Source of the DNA: UBA1422 sp041752735
GTDB lineage: Bacteria > Bacillota > Clostridia > Peptostreptococcales > Anaerovoracaceae
Direction: 5' to 3'
DNA: 64,000 nucleotides
Assembly (NCBI GenBank): GCA_041752735.1
Contig: JBGSVW010000024.1
Location: 1-64,000, forward strand
Positions 52,900 through 61,151 of this stretch are shown here, piece after piece (position 1 is the stretch's first letter; each line of letters begins with the position of its first letter). A model generated the notes under the pieces. It did no database searches and was not told the origin of the DNA. It saw only the letters and a program-made list of their open reading frames with translations. The translations under genes and the position numbers were made by a program.

Positions 52900-54266
52900 A
52901 AAAATTAGATAAAAGAGCATATATGTGCCTGGCCTTGGCGGCATTCCTTTTCCTTGGTGTATGCTTCTATATCGGCAAAGTATTGGTTTACGGTAGCACC
53001 TGGGTCAGTTATCCGGCCAACCAACACATTTACACCGATGGCAAAATCAGTACAGGCAGCGTTTACGATGTCAACGGTCTGCTTATCATGAAAAATACCG
53101 AAAGCGGCACACCTGAATATAATGATGACGTTACAATCCGAAAAGCTCTGCTCCACGCCACCGGCGATGAAGCAGGAAATATTATCACCGGTGCCAACAA
53201 AGCATTTGCCGGTCGGCTTGTGGGTTACAATATTCTGACGGGAACTTACTCCGCCAAAAAAGCGGGACGTCAGCTTTACCTTACTTTAGATGCCAAAGTT
53301 TGCGCAGCCGCATACAAAGCACTAAACGGTCGGAGTGGCACCGTTGGAGTATATAACTATGAAACCGGTGAGATCATTTGTATGGTAAGTTCACCTACCT
53401 ATGATCCGGCCAATCCGCCATCTTTAGCCTCTGATGATACCTCCGGGGTGTACTTAAATCGATTCACTTCCGTGTCTGTTGTACCCGGTTCAATTTTTAA
53501 ATTGGTGACTGCTGCGGCAGCCATTGAGGAAATTCCCGGTTTGGATTCCTGGTCCTATAACTGCACCGGAGAATTACCTTTAGGCACTGCCGAAACCGAT
53601 CGAGTGACTTGCCCCAGTGCTCATGGTGAAGTCAACTTTGATGAAGCGCTGGCCGTTTCATGCAATTGTGGGTTTGCAAATTTATCACTCATTCTTGGCA
53701 GCGAATCCATTGAAAAATACACAGAAAAGGCCGGTTTGACCGATTCTTATTCCATCAATGGAATCCAAACCGCAAAAGGATCTTTTGAATATCCGGATAA
53801 TCAGGTTGGCCTTGCTTGGACAGGCATAGGCCAAAATAAGGATTTGGTAAATCCCTGCTCTATGATGGTTTATATGGGTGCCATTGCGAATGGCGGAAAA
53901 GCAGCTGTACCCCGACTCATCGATACGGTGAAATTCAGCAATGGCATCCCAGCCGGTTGGTTTTTCTCCCGAAAAACAGACGTACTCATTGAAACGGAAA
54001 CCGCCACCAAACTGGAGTACATGATGCACAACAACGTGGTGGAAACCTACGGCGAAAATAATTTCCCGGGGCTGGATCTATGCGCCAAATCCGGAACAGC
54101 TGAAGTCGGTGGCAATAAAGCGCCAAATGCTTGGTTCACCGGATTTATCCGAAATGAAGGTTATCCATATGCATTCATCATCTTGGTGGAAAACGGTGGT
54201 TCCGGCAGCGGTGTCGCAGGTAAAGTGGCAAATACGGTTTTACAGGAGATTGTAAATAACCAGTGA
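52896..54266 (+). CDS. Class B penicillin-binding protein (transpeptidase)
   Basis: 456 residues. N-terminal membrane anchor (about 10-30). Transpeptidase motifs: SxxK in VVPGSIFKLVT, SxN in VSCNCGFAN, KSGT in CAKSGTAEVGG. It cross-links peptidoglycan and forms the partner of the FHA-FtsW-like polymerase with which it is translationally coupled. At 456 residues it is short for class B PBPs, so its pedestal domain is small. Confidence 0.94.
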   Translation: MKKLDKRAYMCLALAAFLFLGVCFYIGKVLVYGSTWVSYPANQHIYTDGKISTGSVYDVNGLLIMKNTESGTPEYNDDVTIRKALLHATGDEAGNIITGANKAFAGRLVGYNILTGTYSAKKAGRQLYLTLDAKVCAAAYKALNGRSGTVGVYNYETGEIICMVSSPTYDPANPPSLASDDTSGVYLNRFTSVSVVPGSIFKLVTAAAAIEEIPGLDSWSYNCTGELPLGTAETDRVTCPSAHGEVNFDEALAVSCNCGFANLSLILGSESIEKYTEKAGLTDSYSINGIQTAKGSFEYPDNQVGLAWTGIGQNKDLVNPCSMMVYMGAIANGGKAAVPRLIDTVKFSNGIPAGWFFSRKTDVLIETETATKLEYMMHNNVVETYGENNFPGLDLCAKSGTAEVGGNKAPNAWFTGFIRNEGYPYAFIILVENGGSGSGVAGKVANTVLQEIVNNQ

Positions 54267-54291
54267 TATCCCTGATCACAAAAATTCAAAG

Positions 54292-54325
54292 AACCCGACA
54301 ATGTTTAACACTGCCGGGTTTTTTT
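54292..54325 (+). terminator. Rho-independent terminator
   Basis: AACCCG ... CGGGTT stem with internal CA/TG pairs and TTTTTTT end, 25 bases after the PBP gene. Confidence 0.8.
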
Positions 54326-54338
54326 GTTGTTGGTATTC

Positions 54339-55121
54339 CTATTTTGACTCCAGACTCTTCAGCACGGCGTCTATCAGTTGATTGGCTGGGCCGGCTTTCA
54401 ATCCGCCGTCAATATATACGTCTTCCCCTGTGATATACCGGCAATCGTCTGCAGCCAGAAAATGAAATAGGGCTGCCGCTTCTTCCGGCTGGCACATTCT
54501 GGCTAAGGGTGTCTGGATTTTTATGACCAAAAGTTCGGTCTCACAACCATCCGCATAGGCCATTGGTGTATCAATGGTGTTGGGACAGATGCAGTTGACC
54601 CGGATTCCTCTTGGCGCCAGTTCAATGGCTGCCGCTTTGGTCACACCCACCACTGCTGCTTTGCTGGCAATGTACGCGCCGTATCCGGCGTAATCTCCGT
54701 TTGCAGAATTGGATGCGGTGTTGAGAATGGCACCGCCATCTCTCATATATCTCTGCGCATACTTGATGCCGTACACCACGCCCATCAAGTTAACATCCAT
54801 AAGCTTTTGGAACGTGTCGGGTTTGGTGTCTACAAGCAGTTCTTCCGGGCTGATAATACCGGCGTTATTCACCACGATGTCTAAAGGCCCCAGGGCATCG
54901 TTAGCGCCTTTCATGAGGGCTTCCACCTGCTCTTCTTTGCTGACATCGGTCCGGATAAACAGTGCTCCCAATTCAGCCGCCAGCTCCCTTGTTTTTTCAT
55001 TGATGTCCGCCATGACCACCTTGGCACCTGCCTGGGAAAACCTTTTGGCGGTGGCATATCCAAGGCCGGATCCGGCACCAGTGACCACTGCGACTTTGTC
55101 TTTCAGCGAAAAAAACTCCAT
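54339..55121 (-). CDS. Short-chain dehydrogenase/reductase (SDR)
   Basis: 260 residues: TGAGSGLG cofactor motif, VNNAG, catalytic Ser in NTASNSANGDY with Tyr-x-x-x-Lys in YGAYIASKAA, and IDGGL at the end. NAD(P)-dependent oxidoreductase of unknown substrate. Single gene. An unusually long nested hairpin lies just upstream of its start, which belongs to rsgA. Confidence 0.92.
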   Translation of the reverse strand: MEFFSLKDKVAVVTGAGSGLGYATAKRFSQAGAKVVMADINEKTRELAAELGALFIRTDVSKEEQVEALMKGANDALGPLDIVVNNAGIISPEELLVDTKPDTFQKLMDVNLMGVVYGIKYAQRYMRDGGAILNTASNSANGDYAGYGAYIASKAAVVGVTKAAAIELAPRGIRVNCICPNTIDTPMAYADGCETELLVIKIQTPLARMCQPEEAAALFHFLAADDCRYITGEDVYIDGGLKAGPANQLIDAVLKSLESK

Positions 55122-55161
55122 TATTTGTCCCTCACTTCAGCATTCTTCTCTAACTCAATAT

Positions 55162-55215
55162 AAACTATCAGCAGGCTCCCGGGACAACTGTCCCGGGAAT
55201 CTATGCTGATAGTTT
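55162..55215 (-). terminator. Nested double hairpin at the rsgA end
   Basis: Outer arms AAACTATCAGCA / TGCTGATAGTTT (55162-55173 and 55204-55215) enclose a perfect inner stem TCCCGGGACA / TGTCCCGGGA (55177-55198, 2-base loop). The outer arm overlaps the rsgA stop codon. No clear T tract, so it may act as a terminator or an mRNA 3' stabiliser. Confidence 0.6.
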
Positions 55216-56209
55216 ACCACTTATTATAGACCAGCGGTACAAATTTCTTGGTGGTTTTCCTTAGAATTCTGGCTTCTTCTTCCGCCTTTAGCTTCATGTA
55301 ACTGTTGAACCGTTTGGGATCCAACCGCCCGTCTCGGATGGCCTGTTTCAGCGCACATCCCGGCTCGTTTCCATGGGTGCAGTCGTTGAACCGGCATTCT
55401 AGTTCCAAATCGGTGATGTCCTCAAATACTTCATTCACATCGCTATCGTCCAGTGCCAGTTCCCGAATACCAGGAGAGTCAATCACGGCTCCCCCGCCTT
55501 CCAGCGGAAACAATTGGCGATGTGTTGTGGTATGCCTTCCTCTGCCATCACTCTCACGAATTCCAGCGGTTTTTAAGAGTTCCTTGCCCAATAGTCCATT
55601 GATGATGGTGGATTTACCAACACCGGACGAACCAACGAAGGCAACCGTCCTGGTTCCTCCTATCAGCTCACGGATTTGATCAAGGCCTTCGCCTGTAAGG
55701 TTGGAGCATAATAGGATTTCAAGGCCAGGTTGGGCACTCATAATCCCCAGCACAGCAGCATCTTTTTCCGTAGCCAAATCTGACTTGGTCAAGATGACCA
55801 CTGGTCTGATTCCACAGCCATATGCCACAGCCAGATATCTCTCTAATCTTCTTCGGTTATAATCCCGGTTCAACGACATGCAAATAAAGAGAATATCAAC
55901 ATTTGCTGCGATGGATTGGCTATTCCCCCCAGTGCCTGCTTCAGTCCGCCTAAGCAGACTGGTACGAGATTCCAGTTCAATGATGACAGCATCTCCGGCC
56001 TCATCGGTGTCCCTGTCAATGCGGACCCAGTCGCCCACGGCAGGATAGTCCAACGTTTTTTTAGCTGCAAATGCCAATTTCCCTGACAGCATGGCCAGCA
56101 CTGGTTCCTCCCTCTTATCGGGAAGAACCAGGTAGTGCTGGTGATGTTGGGATATGATTCTACCTAGAAACATTTTTTCCTCCGGAGAATTCATTTTAAT
56201 TGTGTTCAT
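55214..56209 (-). CDS. rsgA: Ribosome small subunit-dependent GTPase A
   Basis: 331 residues starting MNTIKMNSPEE (GGGAGG upstream). Circularly permuted GTPase: G4 LTKSDL, then P-loop GSSGVGKSTIING, DSPGIRE, and the C-terminal zinc site ECRFNDCTHGNEPGC. It checks 30S subunit maturation. Its ATG overlaps the stop of an 83-codon ORF (TAATG). Confidence 0.95.
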   Translation of the reverse strand: MNTIKMNSPEEKMFLGRIISQHHQHYLVLPDKREEPVLAMLSGKLAFAAKKTLDYPAVGDWVRIDRDTDEAGDAVIIELESRTSLLRRTEAGTGGNSQSIAANVDILFICMSLNRDYNRRRLERYLAVAYGCGIRPVVILTKSDLATEKDAAVLGIMSAQPGLEILLCSNLTGEGLDQIRELIGGTRTVAFVGSSGVGKSTIINGLLGKELLKTAGIRESDGRGRHTTTHRQLFPLEGGGAVIDSPGIRELALDDSDVNEVFEDITDLELECRFNDCTHGNEPGCALKQAIRDGRLDPKRFNSYMKLKAEEEARILRKTTKKFVPLVYNKW

Positions 56210-56460
56210 TATAACCTCCCTCGTTGATTCTGACCATCGAAACAAGCTTGCCGCAATTCGGGGCTCATTTCCAGGGTCCTGATACTTGTGATAGGTTTTT
56301 GGTTTTTGGTTTTTGTGTATCCCCAGATCCACTCTACGCAGTCGATACAAAGTCTTACTGTTTTTGATGGCAGCTTGATTACTGTCTCGGTAAGTTTCAT
56401 AAGCCGGTTCGAATGCATGGGGATGCTGGTTGCAATGTGTTGCGTTCTTTCAGTATGCAT
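56209..56460 (-). CDS. Candidate 83-residue protein coupled to rsgA
   Basis: Starts MHTERTQHIATSIPMHSN, with GAGGAG 8 bases upstream, and overlaps rsgA by TAATG. Basic, contains CIDCVEW with a CxxC and several Trp. No recognised domain. A longer frame starting in the hairpin array is possible but has no ribosome site. It could be a leader needed for coupled translation of rsgA, or not translated at all. Confidence 0.4.
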   Translation of the reverse strand: MHTERTQHIATSIPMHSNRLMKLTETVIKLPSKTVRLCIDCVEWIWGYTKTKNQKPITSIRTLEMSPELRQACFDGQNQRGRL

Positions 56461-56479
56461 TCTTTTTTCTCTCCTCTTT

Positions 56480-56612
56480 CCGGGCGTAAAAATGCCCGGC
56501 ATAATACAGATTCTCCGGGCATAAAAAAGCCCGACATTACTCATCCGGGCATAAAAATACCCGGGTTGCTGTCTTCCGGGCATAAAAATACCCGGGAGAA
56601 ATCTCTCCCGGG
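56480..56612 (-). repeat. Four tandem CCGGGCATAAAAA-type hairpins plus terminator stem
   Basis: Units at about 56480, 56515, 56545 and 56576 (plus strand CCGGGCATAAAAATACCCGG and variants CCGGGCGTAAAAATGCCCGG and CCGGGCATAAAAAAGCCCG), spaced 30-35 bases. Each forms a GC stem with an A- or T-rich loop. At the upstream end the stem CCCGGGAGA / TCTCCCGGG (56591-56612) is followed on the minus strand by TATTTTTATG and looks like a rho-independent terminator. Confidence 0.75.
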
Positions 56613-56646
56613 TCCGATTCAATTTAATAAGGAATCATCACAAAAG

Positions 56647-56706
56647 TTATCTTTTGCACCCGGGAGGTAAGCTGTTCAATTGTTGTGCGTTTCTGCTACG
56701 AACCAT
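56647..56706 (-). CDS. Putative 19-residue leader peptide
   Basis: MVRSRNAQQLNSLPPGCKR with a very good ribosome site AAAGGAGGTACGAAC. It ends 35 bases before the terminator-like stem. The geometry resembles a transcription-attenuation leader for the downstream rsgA region. A PPG motif near the end could stall ribosomes. No known leader matches. Confidence 0.5.
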   Translation of the reverse strand: MVRSRNAQQLNSLPPGCKR

Positions 56707-56739
56707 GTTCGTACCTCCTTTCGTTTTTTTAACAATATT

Positions 56740-56769
56740 AGTTTATCACACAAAACCTTAATCTGTAAA
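56740..56769 (-). promoter_or_regulatory. Probable promoter of the leader/rsgA unit
   Basis: Minus strand TTTACA and TAAACT separated by 18 bases, 34 bases before the leader peptide start. Confidence 0.5.
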
Positions 56770-56804
56770 GTCTTTTTGCTTGTCATATGAAAAAAAATAT
56801 TTAG

Positions 56805-56847
56805 TCCAAAAAAGCCAACCGCCGGTCAGGAGATTCCTGACCGGCGG
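56805..56847 (-). terminator. Terminator of the aminotransferase/SDR operon
   Basis: Perfect 12-bp stem CCGCCGGTCAGG / CCTGACCGGCGG, 5-base loop, followed by TTGGCTTTTTTGG on the minus strand, about 55 bases after the SDR stop. Confidence 0.85.
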
Positions 56848-56902
56848 AATGTAATCTGTTTGCACAAGATTAAGGCCGTCTTCCCTTTATTTTATTAAAT
56901 TG

Positions 56903-57700
56903 TTAGTAATATAAGTCTGAAGGGCCTTTGTATTCCTGAATGGTATTACCTCCATCCACCACAAAATTTTGTCCTGTGATGTAAGATGCTTTTTCCGATG
57001 CTAGGAACACATTCATGTTGGCCACTTCTTCCGCTGATCCCCCACGACCAGCTGGGGTGTTGAGTCCACCAACTGCTTCTTCCGCCGTCTGGGATGCAGT
57101 GGCAATCCAACCAGGCAGCACATTGTTTATTGTAATATTATGCTTGGCGGTTTCGATGGCGATGGACATGCTCATACCGATAATTGCTGCCTTGGCAGCA
57201 CCATATCCGGCAGATCCGGGATTGCTGGCGATGGGTCCGGTAACTGATGAAGTGTTGACGATGCGTCCGTACTGATTTTTAATCATATGGGGGAGCACCG
57301 ACCGGGTCACATTGAAGCAGGTGTTCAGGTTACGATCAATGGCATCGTCCCAACTTCCATAACTGACCTTATCAAAGGTTGCGAAGTCTTCTTCCATCCC
57401 TACCTGCACCATGCCGGCGTTATTTACTAAAACATGAATCGTACCATACTTTTGTATGATATCAGACACCAGCTTTTCAACCTTCGCCCGATCCATCAAA
57501 TCCGCAATGAACCCTTCCGCTTCAACCCCTACGCCACGTAGCTCTTCAGCCCGCTGAAATACCCGTTCCGTGGTGGCGACCAGGAGGATTTTTCCTCCCA
57601 AATTGCCGAGAATCTTGGCGGTTTCAAAGCCGATTCCATTGGGGCTGCCCGATCCGGTAATTAAACAGACCTGATCTGTGAAATCAATAAATTTATTCAT
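56903..57700 (-). CDS. Short-chain dehydrogenase/reductase (SDR), second copy
   Basis: 265 residues: TGSGSPNGIGFETA cofactor loop (longer than usual by an inserted Pro-Asn), VNNAG, Ser in NTSSVTGPIAS and Tyr-x-x-x-Lys in GYGAAKAA, and VDGGNTIQE. It follows the aminotransferase by 2 bases, so the two probably act in sequence: transamination to a keto compound or aldehyde, then reduction, or the reverse. Confidence 0.9.
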   Translation of the reverse strand: MNKFIDFTDQVCLITGSGSPNGIGFETAKILGNLGGKILLVATTERVFQRAEELRGVGVEAEGFIADLMDRAKVEKLVSDIIQKYGTIHVLVNNAGMVQVGMEEDFATFDKVSYGSWDDAIDRNLNTCFNVTRSVLPHMIKNQYGRIVNTSSVTGPIASNPGSAGYGAAKAAIIGMSMSIAIETAKHNITINNVLPGWIATASQTAEEAVGGLNTPAGRGGSAEEVANMNVFLASEKASYITGQNFVVDGGNTIQEYKGPSDLYY

Positions 57701-57702
57701 GG

Positions 57703-59052
57703 CTATATGATGTTGCTGACGATTTCGTCAAACACTCTGGTGTGATGGTCAATATCTTTTTCTGACGTCTCTGCAGAAATCAGCGCCATGTTGTGGAACG
57801 GCGTCATGAGAATTCCTCTGTTCAAAGTTGCAAGATGCATGTATTGATCCAGCTCAAAGTCCACAGCGGCCTCTGCTTCTCCGCCATTCATGGCAGGCGC
57901 TTTTCTAAACCAGTATTCTGTTCTGCAACCCAGCTGAGTGGTGTTCCATGGCAGGTCATGCTTGTCGATGACGGATTGAATGCCCTCGTTGAACTTGACA
58001 GCCAAAGGGATGTTCTTGTTGTAATAATCCTGGGTCAGGACTTCGCCAAGAACCGCCTTCATGGCATGCATGCTTAACGCATTGGCTGCAAGGGTTCCGC
58101 CGATGCCACCGATGTCGCAAAGTTCGGGAGGAATAGCTGCAGCTACTTTTTTGCCCAACTCTTCAGTGAAACCGTAGGCTCCTGCAGGGATTCCGGCAGC
58201 GATGGTTTTACCCACAACGACCATATCCGGTTTTAAATTATACTCTTTCGTATAGCCACCAACACCGGTACAAATGGTATGGGTTTCGTCAATGATCAAC
58301 AGGGTGCCGTACTTGGTGCACAGTTCCCGAAGTTTGTCATGGTAGCCGGGAATCGGATGAACGATTCCGCAGTTGGTCATAACAGGTTCAGCCAGAACCG
58401 CTGCAACGTCCCGATCTTTCAGTGCGTTTTCCAGGGCTTCCACATCGTTCCACTCAATTACTTTTGTGGTGATGGCGGGATCACACTGAGGTCCTAAACT
58501 GCCGGACTTAGCAACTGTCTTGCCTGTTTTTTCGTCAATGATGGCAACGGTTTCGTCAACGGAACCGTGGTAGCACCAGTTATATACCAAAACTTTAGGA
58601 CGCTGAGTAACTTCTCTGCAAAGTCTCAGGGCAAAGCGGTTGGCATCGGTTGCGCTTGTTGAAAACTGCCAGTATTTCATGCCAAATCTTCTGTTTAACT
58701 CTTCTCCAACCCAAACAGCATCCTCTGTGGGAAGCATGAGGGTGGTTCCTTTTTGAACATATTCTGTGATGGCGCGCACTGCCGGTTCAACGGCATGTCC
58801 TATCATAGAGCCGGTGTCGCCCAGACAAAGGTCTAGGTATTCATTTCCATCAATATCCCAGAAATGTGCGCCTTTGGCGGTTTCTACAAATACAGGATAG
58901 CTTCCTGCCCACTTTGTCATCCAGTTCATGGGTACGCCCTGAAGCAAGCTTCCCTGTGCTCTTTTATAGAGCTCTCCGGATTTGGGATGGTTCTTTTCGA
59001 ACATCTCAATTTCTTTGGCCATCTGAGCCTTTAATTTGTCTCTGTTAATCAT
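57703..59052 (-). CDS. Class III PLP aminotransferase, glutamate-1-semialdehyde/beta-amino-acid type
   Basis: 449 residues. GVPMNWMTKW near residue 40, FCLGDTG-like DLCLGDTGSMIGH, PLP-binding GCYHGS-type NWCYHGSVDE, IIDETHT and the PLP lysine in VVVGKTIAAGIPAGAYG. Related to GSA aminomutase but without a tetrapyrrole context, so a beta- or omega-amino-acid transaminase is more likely. Driven by a sigma-54 promoter. Ribosome site AAGGAAAGGAAA. Confidence 0.88.
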   Translation of the reverse strand: MINRDKLKAQMAKEIEMFEKNHPKSGELYKRAQGSLLQGVPMNWMTKWAGSYPVFVETAKGAHFWDIDGNEYLDLCLGDTGSMIGHAVEPAVRAITEYVQKGTTLMLPTEDAVWVGEELNRRFGMKYWQFSTSATDANRFALRLCREVTQRPKVLVYNWCYHGSVDETVAIIDEKTGKTVAKSGSLGPQCDPAITTKVIEWNDVEALENALKDRDVAAVLAEPVMTNCGIVHPIPGYHDKLRELCTKYGTLLIIDETHTICTGVGGYTKEYNLKPDMVVVGKTIAAGIPAGAYGFTEELGKKVAAAIPPELCDIGGIGGTLAANALSMHAMKAVLGEVLTQDYYNKNIPLAVKFNEGIQSVIDKHDLPWNTTQLGCRTEYWFRKAPAMNGGEAEAAVDFELDQYMHLATLNRGILMTPFHNMALISAETSEKDIDHHTRVFDEIVSNII

Positions 59053-59107
59053 TATAAATTTCCTTTCCTTACGGGTTATTCAACATAGTTTATGATGTCT
59101 TATATAA

Positions 59108-59125
59108 TTGCAAGTCCCGTGCCAA
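59108..59125 (-). promoter_or_regulatory. Sigma-54 promoter of the aminotransferase/SDR operon
   Basis: Minus strand TTGGCACGGGACTTGCAA; GG and GC exactly 10 bases apart. It lies about 57 bases upstream of the aminotransferase start, with a divergent activator gene. Confidence 0.85.
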
Positions 59126-59242
59126 AGGAATAACCGGTGAGGCGTTCTTTCACTTTTGTCACATATTCTATGGAAAATGAGGGTTTCCGGACCAAGTATA
59201 CCGTCGAGGCGTCATCCACATCATCGTTGAGCGAGACTATAA

Positions 59243-59280
59243 TTGTCATTTTTAACAATTAATATTGTCATATTTGACAA
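59243..59280. promoter_or_regulatory. Two in-phase inverted repeats, probable activator enhancer
   Basis: TTGTCA-N4-TAACAA at 59243-59258 and TTGTCA-N4-TGACAA at 59265-59280, offset by 22 bases (two helical turns), 120-155 bases upstream of the sigma-54 promoter. The half site TGTCA/TGACA equals the box cluster at 30086-30218. Confidence 0.65.
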
Positions 59281-59303
59281 ATATGACCGGCTGGTGGTAA
59301 TAT
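59274..59303 (+). promoter_or_regulatory. Probable sigma-70-type promoter of the activator gene
   Basis: TTGACA at 59274 and TAATAT at 59298 with 18 bases between. The -35 lies inside the second enhancer repeat, which would allow autorepression. Confidence 0.5.
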
Positions 59304-59368
59304 GAAGTCAAGAAAAAGCGGCCTTTTTGAACCGTCATCCCCAAGAAAAACCCAACGGAGGAAATCTC

Positions 59369-61129
59369 ATGCTCAGTTTGTCATCCATTCAAAATACGGT
59401 TATGCAAGTGGCGGAAGCCATCACTGCAGCCTTGGATATCGAAACAGAAATCGTCGATGACCAGCTACGAATCATTGGCGGCACAGGTCGTTATGTCAAA
59501 AAAATTGGGTCCATGGAAGAGGATGGAAATCTGGATTCCGGATTCATCTATGCCACAATTTTAAAGACCGGCAGGGAATATGTTTGCATGGATGTAAGGC
59601 AAGATTCCAATTACAACCAGAAGGAAGGCGAGTTCGCAGAAATCAGCTGCCCCATTCAGGTTGAAAACCAGATCATCGGAATCATCGGCTTGGTTGCCTT
59701 CACGCCAAAGCAGCAGGAAAAAATGTCTAACAGAAGCGACACCTACTTGAATTTTCTCCGTCGGATGTCGGAGCTGATTGCCAGCAAACTCATTGAATCC
59801 CAAAGCAACTCCAAGTTGGCCTCTATGCTGGAGTCCATGCCAGAAGGACTATTGGCAACGGATGGGGACGGAAAAATATTTTCCTGCAACTTCACCTGCG
59901 AGATGCTCCTAAATCGGAAGCGCGAAGAAATGGTGGGGATGAAAATAGATCGGCTGTTTCCCCAGGAAGATTTTTTTACCCAAGGCGGCGTCGCCAGCGG
60001 GCAGACCAGAACGAAAGAAATCCTTTCCAAAGACGACCGGTACTTCTTTACCGCCGTACCCATTCCGGGCATAGGGATTATGTACCTGTTTCAGGATATG
60101 GAAGAGGTTGCCGCCAAAGCCAGTCAGCTTGCCCACACAGACAGTGGAACCACATTCGAGAATATTTTAGGCCAAAGCCAAGCCATCATTGAAACAAAAC
60201 GGAGGGCACTACAGGTTTCCGGTTCTGATTCAACGGTGTTGATTACCGGCGAAAGTGGTACCGGAAAAGAACTTTTTGCCCGTGCCATCCACAGCGCCAG
60301 CCCCCGCTCCACCGGACCCTTTATCTCCATTAACTGCGGTGCCATTCCCGACACCTTGCTGGAAAGCGAACTGTTCGGATATGAAAAAGGCGCCTTCACC
60401 GGTGCGGCAACCATGGGCAAACCCGGGAAATTTGAAATCGCCAACAAGGGTACGATTTTTCTCGACGAAATCGGTGATATGCCTATTCATTTGCAAGTGA
60501 AACTACTCCATGTTCTCCAGAATAAAACCATTGACCGGGTAGGCGGGGTAGTCCCCATCAAAATTGATGTTCGGATCATTGCCGCAACCAATAAGTATCT
60601 GGAGGAGCAAATCGAGAAAGGAGAATTCCGGGAAGACCTATATTTCCGGCTCAACGTCATTCCCCTTGTGATCCCTCCCCTGCGAGAGAGAGGCGGCGAC
60701 ATCGATCTACTGCTGTTGTCTACCCTATCTCGTTTCAACCAGCTCCTCGGCAAACGAGTTGCCGGTTTTGACCCTGTGGCTATGAAGTTGCTTTCTGGCT
60801 ACGACTGGCCCGGTAACGTCCGGGAATTGGAAAACGCCGTGGAGTATGCCGTCAATATGGCCCCCGGCGAACAAATACTGGTAACCAATCTGCCTCCTCG
60901 CATTCAAAAAGCCCTGGCAACCCAGGGCTTCGATACCGAATTCGACATCACTACCTTTTCGCCGCACGGGAAGACGCTGAAAGCACAGACAGATACTATT
61001 CACCGAAAAATTATAGCGACTTGTCTGGCAGAAACCGGCGAAACCTTGGAAGGCAAGCGGAAAGCGGCTGACCTTCTAGGTATCAGCGAGTCTACCTTGT
61101 ATCGAAGGTTGCGGGAGTTGGATCTGTAA
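59369..61129 (+). CDS. GAF/PAS-domain sigma-54-dependent transcriptional activator
   Basis: 586 residues starting MLSLSSIQN (GGAGGAAATCTC upstream; an ATG 14 codons earlier lacks a site). N-terminal GAF-like sensor (about 10-140), PAS domain (about 155-250), AAA+ domain (about 280-510) with GESGTGKE, GAFTGA and GGTIFLDEIG-type GTIFLDEIGD, and a C-terminal Fis helix-turn-helix (KRKAADLLGISESTLYRRLREL). It diverges from the aminotransferase/SDR operon and probably controls it. Confidence 0.93.
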   Translation: MLSLSSIQNTVMQVAEAITAALDIETEIVDDQLRIIGGTGRYVKKIGSMEEDGNLDSGFIYATILKTGREYVCMDVRQDSNYNQKEGEFAEISCPIQVENQIIGIIGLVAFTPKQQEKMSNRSDTYLNFLRRMSELIASKLIESQSNSKLASMLESMPEGLLATDGDGKIFSCNFTCEMLLNRKREEMVGMKIDRLFPQEDFFTQGGVASGQTRTKEILSKDDRYFFTAVPIPGIGIMYLFQDMEEVAAKASQLAHTDSGTTFENILGQSQAIIETKRRALQVSGSDSTVLITGESGTGKELFARAIHSASPRSTGPFISINCGAIPDTLLESELFGYEKGAFTGAATMGKPGKFEIANKGTIFLDEIGDMPIHLQVKLLHVLQNKTIDRVGGVVPIKIDVRIIAATNKYLEEQIEKGEFREDLYFRLNVIPLVIPPLRERGGDIDLLLLSTLSRFNQLLGKRVAGFDPVAMKLLSGYDWPGNVRELENAVEYAVNMAPGEQILVTNLPPRIQKALATQGFDTEFDITTFSPHGKTLKAQTDTIHRKIIATCLAETGETLEGKRKAADLLGISESTLYRRLRELDL

Positions 61130-61151
61130 ATACAATTATGTTGTTCCCATA

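Noticed and set aside
56480..56612. CRISPR array
   Set aside because: The repeats are short GC hairpins with A-rich loops and short spacers, with no cas genes in the window.
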